From NCBI GenBank assembly GCA_934636245.1, contig CAKUAI010000021.1, forward strand, positions 1-63,573: 63,573 bases of DNA, given 5' to 3'. The notes under the pieces were generated by a model. That model saw only the letters and a program-made list of their open reading frames with translations, was not told the DNA's origin and ran no database searches. Shown piece after piece: positions 18,020 through 25,580 of this stretch. The first letter of the stretch is position 1. The number at the start of each line of letters is the position of its first letter. A program made the position numbers and the translations under genes. Source of the DNA: an uncultured Coriobacteriales bacterium (GTDB lineage Bacteria; Actinomycetota; Coriobacteriia; Coriobacteriales; UMGS124).

Positions 18020-18757
18020 ATGCCGATTGTTGATAATGAAGACGAGCGCGAAGGAATCTCGTCCCTTGCGATTACGCATGAGGTGATTGCGGGGGTTTCC
18101 TGCACTGTGGCGCGCCCGAGTGGCAGCGCCTCTGCGCCTGGGGCGCTTGTGGTTCTCGACGGGACGCGCGTGTTGAGTCGGGTTGATCGCCTGGTTGCCG
18201 AGGGCAAGCTTGACCCGGCATGCCTGCCGCTCATGGTGGGCATCGATCCCGACCTCGCCGACCGCGGCCTTGCGCAATATACACCCTGGTCGCACCCGGC
18301 CTACAAGCCCGGCGCACCTGATTTCGGCGGCGGTGCCGAGGCGTTTTTGAGGGACACCGTCTTGCCTGTGGCCACAGCTTTGCAAGAGAAGCACCCCGAG
18401 GGGCCCATCGGCCTGTTCGGGTACTCGCTTGCTGGCTTGTTCGGCCTGTTTGCCATGCTTAACACTGATGTGTTCTCAACGTATCTTCTCGCAAGCCCCA
18501 GCACATGGTACCCAGGCGTCGTGAACCGTGTTGCCCGAACGCCCCTGGCGTGCGACCCCCGTGTCGTTGTGGCTTGTGGTGCCAACGAGGGGCTCGACCA
18601 CCCCGAGCCCATCGTCGGCATCCGCCAGGATACCGACCGCCTCGTTGCGTGCCTTTCGGAGCGCCTGACGAGCCGACCGGTCGTCGTCATCGACGAGCTC
18701 GATCACCACCGGGGCCTCGCCACCCGTCTCCAAGCCCTCCTCGAGCGCTGGGGGTAG
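18020..18757 (+). CDS. Alpha/beta hydrolase, probable siderophore esterase
   Basis: The 245-residue protein is an esterase of the Fes/IroE/BesA superfamily (Esterase_D-like). It has the nucleophile elbow GYSLAG with Ser 136, and a C-terminal ELDHHRG that supplies the catalytic His. It has no signal peptide, so it works in the cytoplasm. AAGGAGA precedes ATG 18020 by about ten bases. Placed after the AraC regulator and across from the chelate transporter, it fits hydrolysis of an imported ester-type (catecholate) siderophore to release iron. No siderophore synthesis gene is present in the window, so the siderophore would be foreign. Another ester substrate cannot be excluded. Confidence 0.75.
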   Translation: MPIVDNEDEREGISSLAITHEVIAGVSCTVARPSGSASAPGALVVLDGTRVLSRVDRLVAEGKLDPACLPLMVGIDPDLADRGLAQYTPWSHPAYKPGAPDFGGGAEAFLRDTVLPVATALQEKHPEGPIGLFGYSLAGLFGLFAMLNTDVFSTYLLASPSTWYPGVVNRVARTPLACDPRVVVACGANEGLDHPEPIVGIRQDTDRLVACLSERLTSRPVVVIDELDHHRGLATRLQALLERWG

Positions 18758-19017
18758 GCGTTGAGAGGCCTGTTACCCTGCTGCGCTCGGTTGGGACGGC
18801 CTGTGGGGCGAGGGCGGCCGCCTAGAAGCTTGCGCTTCTGGTTGTGTGATGGCGGAGGGGCTGCGTCTCCAAAATGACCTCGGAGGGCGCGAGAGGTGTT
18901 TGACCTTTGTCGCGCACTGTTGGACCCTGACGATCGCCTTTTCACCCGCATCAACCGTTGGGCTCTGACGGCCGTCTCTCCACCCGCAACGGTAACGCTT
19001 GCAAAGCTTGATGGACT

Positions 19018-19141
19018 GGCCAAAATCCGTTGCAGGCGATTACTCGTGCGCTTGCCGGAATATGCCCGAGCCTGCTACAGGCGATTACCTGCGCACTTGC
19101 TAGAATATGGCCAAATCCGCTGCGGGCGATTGCCTGCGCAC
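19018..19141. repeat. Tandem repeat, about 2.7 copies of 45 bp
   Basis: The word GGCGATT recurs at exactly 45-bp steps (about 19035, 19080 and 19125) within longer similar units containing TGCGCAC and GAATATG. It ends 16 bp before the LUD gene start and makes up the last part of the 399-bp gap that begins at 18758; the rest of that gap shows nothing recognisable. As 45 is a multiple of three, the frame stays open and would encode a 15-residue repeat upstream of the LUD start, but GAGGAG at 19145 supports initiation at 19157. Confidence 0.75.
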
Positions 19142-19156
19142 ACCGAGGAGAGGCCT

Positions 19157-19756
19157 ATGAACATCGAGCTTGCCCTTGCGAATCTGAAACGCCATGGTTT
19201 TGACGCCGTGTATTTCGACACTGCTGTCCAAGCCGCCGAGTATGTTGCCGGCGAGCTGAAAGGCATGTCGGTGGGCATTGGCGGCAGCAAAACCGTCGAG
19301 GCCATGGGCCTGTACGAGGCCCTTGCCGAGCAGGGCGAGGTGTACTGGCACTGGAAACAGCCCACTGCTGAGGAGCGCGACCGCGCCGCGCATGCCCAGG
19401 CGTACCTGAGCTCGGCAAACGGTATCTCCGAGACCGGCGAGATCGTGAACATCGACGGCATGAGCAACCGCGTCGCGTCCACCATCTACGGGCATGACCG
19501 GGTCGTGTTCGTTGCCGGCATCAACAAGCTCACGCCCAACCTGCACGCGGCGATTGCCCGGGCCAAGAACGTCGCCTCCCCGCTCAACGCGCGCAGGTTC
19601 GGCAAGCAAACGCCCTGCGTCCTCAGCGAGCCCATGCGCTGCCATGACTGCGACTGCCCCGACCGCATCTGCCGCACCACCGTCATCATCGACCGCAAAC
19701 CCACGGGCATCGCCCGCATGGACGTCGCCCTCATCGGCGAAGAGCTGGGGTATTAG
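19157..19756 (+). CDS. LUD-domain protein (LutC/YkgG-like)
   Basis: The 199-residue protein is a single LUD domain (PF02589): GIGGSKTVEAMGLYEAL near the N-terminus, then NVASPLNARRFGKQTPC. It ends in a Cys-rich stretch, CHDCDCPDRICRT, common in stand-alone LUD proteins of anaerobes and possibly a metal site. The LutABC lactate oxidation complex uses a LUD subunit, but no LutA or LutB partner is encoded here, so its reaction is not known. ATG 19157 has GAGGAG seven bases upstream. Confidence 0.85.
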   Translation: MNIELALANLKRHGFDAVYFDTAVQAAEYVAGELKGMSVGIGGSKTVEAMGLYEALAEQGEVYWHWKQPTAEERDRAAHAQAYLSSANGISETGEIVNIDGMSNRVASTIYGHDRVVFVAGINKLTPNLHAAIARAKNVASPLNARRFGKQTPCVLSEPMRCHDCDCPDRICRTTVIIDRKPTGIARMDVALIGEELGY

Positions 19757-19828
19757 CGGACGACCTGGGCCGATGGCCCAGTGAGGGGGCTGGCGCGCCG
19801 GATAATCGGGAAAGACGAGGTCATTGCC

Positions 19829-20293
19829 ATGAAGGTGTATATCGCGGGGTTCGATGTGTTTGCTGGGGACGCGGACGTGCGGCGGGTTCGGGCGATTGAG
19901 GCTTGCCGTGCCCGTGGCCTGGTGCCTCTGCACCCGCTCGACAACGTGGCCCAGACGTCGCGGGACATCTACGAGGGCAACGTCGGCCTAATTCGCGAGG
20001 CGGATGTTGTCGTCGCGAACCTCAACCCATTCCGGGGCCTCTGCGAGCCCGATGCGGGCACGGCTTTCGAAGTGGGGTTTGCTCGTGCCCTTGACAAGCT
20101 CGTTTGGGCGTATGCCGACGACGTTTCTTCGATGCGCGAGCGCATGGGTGCGACCGACGCGTGCGGCTACAACGTCGAGGATTTCGACCTTCCCATGAAC
20201 CTCATGCTTGCCGAATCGGTTGCGCTGGTACAGGGCTCATTCGAGGATTGTCTTGACGAACTTGTTCGCCAGACCGGTGTGACCCAAGCGTAG
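19829..20293 (+). CDS. Nucleoside 2-deoxyribosyltransferase
   Basis: The 154-residue protein matches the NDT family (PF05014): KVYIAGFDVF at the N-terminus, READVVVANLNPFRG for the base-binding strand, and EPDAGTAFEVGFA with the catalytic Glu. Family members swap bases between deoxynucleosides through a covalent deoxyribosyl-enzyme in the cytoplasm. ATG 19829 gives the usual N-terminus; the 16 codons before it do not. It lies 72 bp after the LUD gene on the same strand and could be co-transcribed, though the functions are unrelated. Confidence 0.88.
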   Translation: MKVYIAGFDVFAGDADVRRVRAIEACRARGLVPLHPLDNVAQTSRDIYEGNVGLIREADVVVANLNPFRGLCEPDAGTAFEVGFARALDKLVWAYADDVSSMRERMGATDACGYNVEDFDLPMNLMLAESVALVQGSFEDCLDELVRQTGVTQA

Positions 20294-20415
20294 GGATGCC
20301 CGCCGCGAGGCTGCACTTGCCGTTCATGGTAGAAGGGCAGCTCTCGAAGGTGACAAAACGTTGCAAAACAGCGAGCCGGCTCTCGCCGCCCGCCCATTCT
20401 TGATGAGGAGTGTCC

Positions 20416-20835
20416 ATGTCTGCGCGTGCCAAGTCGCCTGAGGAGTTTGCACACGAGCTGGAGCAGGTTGCACCCGACGTCGAGCTGCTCGGCGAGTACA
20501 CGAACGCCCGCACGAAGGTCGCCTGCCGATGCCGTGTATGCGGGCATGAGTGGGACGCCATGCCAAACCACCTGCTACGCGGTGTGGGGTGTCCCGAGTG
20601 CGCAGGCACGGCCCGTGTGACGCCCGAGTCTTTTGCCGCACGAGCCGCCATCATCGCGCCCGACGTCGAGCTTCTCGGTCCTTACGCGAACGCCCGCACG
20701 CGCATCGATTGCCGCTGTCGCATATGCGGCCACACCTGGTCCCCCTATCCCAAGAGCCTTTTGCAAGGCTACGGCTGCCCCGAGTGCGGCAAACGGAAGG
20801 GCCTCGAGAGCCGTCAGGCTGGCAAGCCAGAGTGA
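20416..20835 (+). CDS. Protein with two tandem zinc-ribbon/treble-clef repeats
   Basis: The 139-residue protein is two copies of a ~60-residue unit: a helix, then APDVELLG-Y-NARTK/R, then CRCRVCGHEW or CRCRICGHTW, and GCPEC about 17 residues later. Each unit has a CxCxxC plus CxxC set able to hold one zinc ion. Similar ribbons occur in DNA-binding proteins of mobile elements and as fusions to endonucleases, but no nuclease domain is attached here. The ATG at 20416 follows GAGGAG by five bases; a GTG at 20410 is possible. I cannot name its function. Confidence 0.7.
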   Translation: MSARAKSPEEFAHELEQVAPDVELLGEYTNARTKVACRCRVCGHEWDAMPNHLLRGVGCPECAGTARVTPESFAARAAIIAPDVELLGPYANARTRIDCRCRICGHTWSPYPKSLLQGYGCPECGKRKGLESRQAGKPE

Positions 20836-20875
20836 CGGGGGACGGGCTCGGCTCGCCATGGGGCACGCGGTCTTC

Positions 20876-20901
20876 GAATGACACAAAAGGACGGATGCAA
20901 T
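20876..20901 (+). repeat. Dispersed 26-bp repeat, copy 1
   Basis: This 26-bp word, starting GAATGACACAAA, recurs with two mismatches at 30657-30682. Both copies lie just past the end of a plus-strand gene. Confidence 0.65.
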
Positions 20902-20913
20902 TCGTCGCCTGCT

Positions 20914-21186
20914 GGCAGGAAATTGAGTTTCGGAGTAGTCCCGAGGGTCCCGCGGGCAGCGAAACGAGTTTCGGAGTAATGATTTCTGAACGAGGGGGCC
21001 GCTTTGCTCCGTGAAGCGAGAAATTCTGTTGTTAAAACAACGGAATGGATGGTGAACGCCCCTTTCAAGCCCTCGGATTCCTCTAAAAAAGGTCTCTAGG
21101 GCGCGCGGGGAGTGTTTTGACTACTCCGAAACTCGTTCGTCTGCCAATGGGCTCGGGAAAACTACTCCCAAACTCGTTTTGCTGCC
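20914..21186. repeat. Four copies of a 25-bp element in two inverted pairs
   Basis: Copies at 20914-20938 and 20955-20979 read GGCAG-AAA-GAGTTTCGGAGTA on the plus strand. Copies at 21121-21145 and 21162-21186 are the reverse complement (CTACTCC-AAACTCGTT-CTGCC). Both pairs start exactly 41 bp apart. The centre holds a small palindrome, GTTGTT-aa-AACAAC (21028-21041). This element fills most of the 479-bp gap 20836-21314, which has no gene. The layout resembles a BIME or a miniature inverted-repeat element. Confidence 0.75.
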
Positions 21187-21314
21187 ATTTGGGTCTGCTT
21201 TCACAGGGCTTGCGAGCCTGTTGGCCCTTCAAATTGCCGGCAGGGATGTGATGAATGGGGGGCATGCTCTGCCAAGAGGCCGCGTGCCTAAAGTGTACAG
21301 GCAGGGAACCTACT

Positions 21315-22172
21315 CTATCCCAACCTCGCCAGCTCTAGCCGCCCCTTCAGCCCCGTTGCCTCCACGGGCACGTACAGCCGCGTGTAGACTTTGCCGCGCA
21401 CGGGCAGAACGCACGGGGCCACGATGGCGCCGGATTGGCGCAGGCCGTGTGCGAGCAGGAAGTCGGCGATGCGCGTGCGCACGGCGCCGCTTCTGTCGAA
21501 GCCTGGGATTTTGTCTTCATCGTCGCAGTATGGAAGGCTCACACATGCACATCCCAGGAATCGCGCCGGCTTTTCGTCCACCAGATCCAGGTCGGGCATG
21601 AGGTCGCGGTATCGCGCGGGGATGGCGCGTCCCCCGCGCGTTTCGACCTTGGCGGGATCGTTCGCGTCGACGTCGAGCACGACGGCAAACGACGAGACAG
21701 GCATGCCTTCCAGCAGGGAGTTTTGTGCGTGGTTTGCCACGCACTTGTCGTAGCCGCCTTCGCACCCGTCGTAATAGACGAGCCATTCATCAGCCTTCTC
21801 AAGGCGTGGGGCTGCATCGGGGGTGGCCACCACCTCGCGCAGCAGGGCGAATCTCTCATGGGCAGCTTGCGCCCACTTGAGCTGTAGTTCACTGCGCCCT
21901 AGACAGTTATCGACGAACCCCTGGGCATCGACAGGGGCGTCGACCAATGTCTCTTTTGCATGCTTCACCTGGTATCCGGCATTCTTGAGCATGACGCACT
22001 CAACGATGCGGAACACGTCGGCATTGGAATAGGTGCGGTAGTTTGACTCTGGGTCGCGCTGGGGACTCACCAAGCCGAGCTGCTCGTAGTAGCGCAGCGT
22101 TCCGCGCGATATGCCAAGCACCGACATCAAGACGTTGGTGTTGTACGACTTCCCCTGTGCGCTGTCTTGCAT
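21315..22172 (-). CDS. MerR-family transcriptional regulator with GyrI-like effector domain
   Basis: The 285-residue protein has a MerR winged helix (about 13-80) with GISRGTLRYYEQLGL and YRTYSNADVFRIVE. A coiled linker follows, then a C-terminal domain of about 160 residues resembling the GyrI/SOUL-like ligand pocket of BmrR-type regulators. It is 138 bp downstream of the flavoprotein at 22311 on the same strand, with a terminator hairpin between them. It may control that reductase; every other flavoprotein here is next to a LuxR or LysR gene. Confidence 0.85.
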   Translation of the reverse strand: MQDSAQGKSYNTNVLMSVLGISRGTLRYYEQLGLVSPQRDPESNYRTYSNADVFRIVECVMLKNAGYQVKHAKETLVDAPVDAQGFVDNCLGRSELQLKWAQAAHERFALLREVVATPDAAPRLEKADEWLVYYDGCEGGYDKCVANHAQNSLLEGMPVSSFAVVLDVDANDPAKVETRGGRAIPARYRDLMPDLDLVDEKPARFLGCACVSLPYCDDEDKIPGFDRSGAVRTRIADFLLAHGLRQSGAIVAPCVLPVRGKVYTRLYVPVEATGLKGRLELARLG

Positions 22173-22212
22173 GGCGCCCCCTCAAGTTGCCCGCTGTGTC
22201 GTCTCATGCGAA

Positions 22213-22246
22213 AGCGGCGGGTCCCGCGCTGGTTGGACCCGCCGCT
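22213..22246 (-). terminator. Strong hairpin between flavoprotein and MerR genes
   Basis: Arms AGCGGCGGGTCC and GGACCCGCCGCT pair perfectly over 12 bp with a 10-nt loop. On the minus strand TTT follows. It would end or attenuate transcripts from the flavoprotein gene. Confidence 0.8.
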
Positions 22247-22310
22247 GATCGATTTCACACTGTAGCGCAACTGGGGAAAGGTTGCGACACCCGTTTTAGG
22301 GCGTTCGTGC

Positions 22311-23903
22311 TTATGCGACGCCCTTTGCGGCGTTCTCGCCGGCGATCATGCCGAAGACCAGGCACTCGCCCACATTGCCGGCGCCCTGGTAGTAGAAGGT
22401 GTTCACGCCGCCGAGCTCGCCGGCACTGAACAAGTTGGGAATCGGCTGGCTGTCGGTGCCCATGACCTGGGCCTTGGCGTTGCGGCGCGGGCCGCCCTGG
22501 GTGTTGAGCATTGCGGGCTGCAGAGGCAGGGCGTAGAGCGTTCCCTCAAAAGCGCGCATGGTTTCGGCCGGGCGGTCGTACTCGATGTCCTCGCCGCTTT
22601 CTGCGTAACCGTTGAAGCGTGTGATGGTCTTGGCGAGGATGTCCGGATCTGCGCCGATGACCTCGGCCAGACCGGCCGCGTCGCTTGCGGAGACGATCTT
22701 CTCGTCAACGTTTGCGGGCATCTTGTCGAGCTCCTCGAGCAGGGCCTTCTGCTCCTCGTCGAACACCATCCAGGGGCGGTAGCACTGGTTGGGAATACGC
22801 CAGGTGCCGTGGCTGTACACATGACCGTGGCGGTCGATGGAGTCCTCGCGGAAGAAGCGAGAACCATCTTCGGCCACGCAGATGAAGGCGCCGTGCGTTG
22901 CAGGCTCAAATACGAGCGAGCTGAAGGACATGCAGCGCTGCCCCTCTTCGACCTCATAGGAGTTGGCGCCGAGCATGCCCAGGCCCTCGTAGTTGTGCAT
23001 GTGCCACAGGTCCGCGCCGACTTCGATGCCCATGCGCACGCCGTCGCCGAAGTTGTGCAGGCCGCCGATGGGGGCCATGCGTGGGATACCCAGGTAGTCC
23101 TGAATCATCTGCTTGTTGCACTCGAAGCCGCCGCAGGCGAGGACAACGCCGGAGTTAGCGCCGATGCGTAGCTCGGAGCCCTCGTGCTCGATGACGGCAC
23201 CCAGGATAGCCTTGGTCTGGGGGTCCTGAATGAGGTGCTTGGCGGGCGACTCGAGCCACACGGTGATGTTGTCGGCCTGGCTTTCGACGCCGCCCTGCAC
23301 GGTGGCGTACATGAAGCCGTCGAAAGCCAGGTCGTGCGCGGTCACTGCGTCGACCGACTCTGAGTCCTCAAGCTCGGGGTACTCGGGGCACACCAACTCG
23401 TAGGCAGTTGCGATATCCAGACCGGCCGTGGGGCCGTCGTTCTTGTGCTCGGCGACGTACTCGCTCCAGATGCAGGGCTCCTCTGCGCCCAGCTCGCGGA
23501 AGATGTCGGGCGTGGTGGCCAATCCTTCGGCATAGGTGCGTACGACCTCGTCGTCCTGGTCCATCTTCCAGCCGAGGTTGTGCAGATAGCGCTCGAGCGA
23601 GTCGACGTTCTCGGTGTACATGGCGATCTGGCCGCAGAAGCGGGAGTTGCCGCCCTCTTCGCCGTCGGGAGCAGAGTCGACGAGCAGGACCTTCGCGCCG
23701 TTCTTGGCTGCGTAGAAGGCGGCGGTGCCACCGGCGGCGCCGTAACCGATGACGACGACGTCGTACGTCTCGTCGAATCCGGCTGCCTCATCGGCGAGAG
23801 CGACCGTTGTCAGCGTGGCTCCAGCGGCCAGCGCGGCGGTTCCGCCTGCTGCGGCGATGAAGCTACGACGGGTGACAGAAGCGTTGGAAGACATGGCAGA
23901 CAT
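22311..23903 (-). CDS. Tat-exported FAD-binding fumarate-reductase-type flavoprotein
   Basis: The 530-residue protein has a Tat signal (VTRRSFIAAAGG, Arg 12-13), the FAD motif VIGYGAAGG at 51-59 and a FAD_binding_2 body. Its substrate-region motif is GSRFFRED, with Asp where the family has Asn-Glu, and it ends with GELGGVNTFYYQGAGNVGECLVFGMIAGE. No FMN or heme site is seen. AAGGAGG seven bases before ATG 23903 fixes the start. The MerR gene lies downstream; no regulator lies upstream. Confidence 0.9.
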   Translation of the reverse strand: MSAMSSNASVTRRSFIAAAGGTAALAAGATLTTVALADEAAGFDETYDVVVIGYGAAGGTAAFYAAKNGAKVLLVDSAPDGEEGGNSRFCGQIAMYTENVDSLERYLHNLGWKMDQDDEVVRTYAEGLATTPDIFRELGAEEPCIWSEYVAEHKNDGPTAGLDIATAYELVCPEYPELEDSESVDAVTAHDLAFDGFMYATVQGGVESQADNITVWLESPAKHLIQDPQTKAILGAVIEHEGSELRIGANSGVVLACGGFECNKQMIQDYLGIPRMAPIGGLHNFGDGVRMGIEVGADLWHMHNYEGLGMLGANSYEVEEGQRCMSFSSLVFEPATHGAFICVAEDGSRFFREDSIDRHGHVYSHGTWRIPNQCYRPWMVFDEEQKALLEELDKMPANVDEKIVSASDAAGLAEVIGADPDILAKTITRFNGYAESGEDIEYDRPAETMRAFEGTLYALPLQPAMLNTQGGPRRNAKAQVMGTDSQPIPNLFSAGELGGVNTFYYQGAGNVGECLVFGMIAGENAAKGVA

Positions 23904-24189
23904 TGCAGTACCTCCTTGGCTCGTGCTCTTGCGCCTTGCTCGCCCCTCAGCGTGCATTGGCAAGAGCGTTTCGGATGCCCCTTCGCATCCGGCTGACTCC
24001 AGCGTGTTTCGGCTAAACTAGCCAAGTCAAGGAGAAAAAAGATACCTGGTAGATATGGATGTCTGCCATTCAAGCCCCGGCTGGGTCGGCTACGGTAGCC
24101 AAGGGTCGGTGAGCAAAACCGCCGGGCCCGGCTACGCTAGCCGGGCTGATGTGGGCACGTGCGGAGACTTCCAGAAGTATGCGGATGCT
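23904..24189. other. Noncoding gap with one strong hairpin
   Basis: No gene is seen. A perfect hairpin GCCCGGCTA-cgc-TAGCCGGGC lies at 24126-24146. It has no T-run. The rest is leader of the flavoprotein gene at 22311. Confidence 0.5.
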
Positions 24190-24283
24190 GTCTTATGGCA
24201 TGGGTTTGAAGTCTGACCATAAGACTTTTTAAGAGAAATTAAGCACTCCTAAGTACTCTTAAGAACTTTTAAGCGATACTAAG
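24190..24283. promoter_or_regulatory. Seven TAAG motifs at exact 10-bp spacing plus flanking inverted repeat
   Basis: TAAG starts at 24220, 24230, 24240, 24250, 24260, 24270 and 24280, i.e. every 10 bp without exception, while the six bases between vary. An inverted repeat GTCTTATGG (24190-24198) / CCATAAGAC (24217-24225) overlaps the first motif. The array ends 29 bp before the AAA ATPase start and must cover its promoter (a GATACT -10-like hexamer is at 24274). The spacing, about one helical turn, suggests cooperative binding of a protein along one face of the DNA. Confidence 0.7.
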
Positions 24284-24312
24284 AGAGCGGTGTCGAGCGA
24301 AGGGATGAGACT

Positions 24313-25410
24313 ATGGAGTTTGAAAACCCGTTTACGCCGAGCTTCGGCGAGATACCAGCGCATCTTGCCGGGCGTCAACAAATCATTCGTGACGTCGAGC
24401 GTGCTTTCGTGAGTGAGAGACGCCGTCCGGAGTTGACGACGCTCTTTTCTGGTGCACGAGGGACGGGCAAGACGGCACTCTTGTCCGTTCTTGCACACAA
24501 GGCGCAGGCAAACGGCTGGATCGTTGTTGGAACAACGGCTCTGCCTGGAATGCTCGATGATATTGAGATTGGACTCAAGCGCGTAGCATCCCATTTGCTC
24601 GATGGTTCCCCTGCCAGGCATATAACCGGTTTCGAAATCGCCCCTATCGGCTCTATCTCGTTTGAAGGTTCTGGCGAGTTCAAGAGCAACTGGCGATATC
24701 GTATGACGGACATGCTCCAAGCAATCAACGATGTTGGCACGGGCGTGGTCATAACTGTTGACGAGATTGACCCCACCCTGCCCGAGATGATTGAGCTCGC
24801 GGCGGTCTATCAGCATTTTGTGCGCGAGGAGCGCAAGGTCGCCTTGCTTATGGCGGGGCTGCCCAACAACGTGTCGTCCCTGCTTAATGACAAAACGGTA
24901 TCGTTTCTCCGCCGTGCACAGAGGTTCAATCTGGGGCGCATTGCAGATTGCGATGTGAGGGAAGCTTTGGTCAAAACCATTCAGGAGAATGGGCGTGAGC
25001 CTTCGGAAGAGGGGCTGAGCAGGGCCATTGCGAGCATAAGCGGTTTTCCGTTTCTCATGCAGCTCGTAGGCTATCGCTCGTGGGATGTTGACCCCGAACA
25101 GACGTGCATCACGGATGCGGCTTTCGATATGGGAATCGACCTTGCGCGCAACGAGCTTGAAGACCGCGTTCTCGAGGCAACACTCCGTGAGCTCTCGCCC
25201 GAAGATATCCGCTTTGCCACTGCCATGCTTGAGGATGATGACGAATCGGAAATATCCGATCTGGTCAAGCGCCTCGAGAGATCGTCTGCTCAGGTCGGGC
25301 AGTACCGCCGTCGTTTGATTGACGCAGGTGTAATTGGAGAGCGCGGCCGCGGCCGCGTGGCCTTTGAACTGCCGTACTTTAGGGAGTACCTTGCGAGCAA
25401 GGTGGGTTAG
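24313..25410 (+). CDS. Orphan AAA ATPase with C-terminal winged-helix (Orc1/Cdc6-like)
   Basis: The 365-residue protein has Walker A GARGTGKT at 47-54, Walker B VVITVDEID near 150, and an ATPase lid near 200-250. Its C-terminal 90 residues have the pattern of a winged helix (SAQVGQYRRRLIDAGVIGERG) ending in ELPYFREYL. The layout is that of MoxR/Orc-like P-loop ATPases that bind DNA or act as regulators. It has no partner gene. AAGGGA precedes ATG 24313. Base composition looks less GC-rich than in the neighbours, a hint of transfer. It is preceded by a phased repeat array that it may bind itself. Confidence 0.8.
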   Translation: MEFENPFTPSFGEIPAHLAGRQQIIRDVERAFVSERRRPELTTLFSGARGTGKTALLSVLAHKAQANGWIVVGTTALPGMLDDIEIGLKRVASHLLDGSPARHITGFEIAPIGSISFEGSGEFKSNWRYRMTDMLQAINDVGTGVVITVDEIDPTLPEMIELAAVYQHFVREERKVALLMAGLPNNVSSLLNDKTVSFLRRAQRFNLGRIADCDVREALVKTIQENGREPSEEGLSRAIASISGFPFLMQLVGYRSWDVDPEQTCITDAAFDMGIDLARNELEDRVLEATLRELSPEDIRFATAMLEDDDESEISDLVKRLERSSAQVGQYRRRLIDAGVIGERGRGRVAFELPYFREYLASKVG

Positions 25411-25531
25411 AAGAGGAAGGAAACCCTGCAGTGAAAAGCGTGTTTGTGCTCGCTATTTGAGCGCTTACGCCCTTTGCGAGAGCTTTAGAACCTTGGTTAG
25501 ATAACTCTGTGTTAGACCACCGTTGACATGG

Positions 25532-25572
25532 CCCCGCGCTGCTCCCAAGGAGCTGCAGGGGGCAGCGCGGGG
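25532..25572. terminator. GC-rich hairpin downstream of two convergent genes
   Basis: Arms CCCCGCGCTGC and GCAGCGCGGGG pair perfectly over 11 bp, with a 19-nt loop. It lies between the ATPase gene and the minus-strand HemW-like gene. It lacks a clear T-run on either strand. Confidence 0.5.
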
Positions 25573-25580
25573 TGCGACGT

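Noticed and set aside
18896..19156. An 87-residue N-terminal extension of the LUD protein
   Set aside because: GAGGAG sits seven bases before ATG 19157, which gives the normal family N-terminus; the extension is repeat-derived.
24220..24283. A CRISPR-like array
   Set aside because: The repeat is only four bases in a 10-bp step. There are no 20-40-bp repeats with unique spacers, and no cas genes lie nearby.
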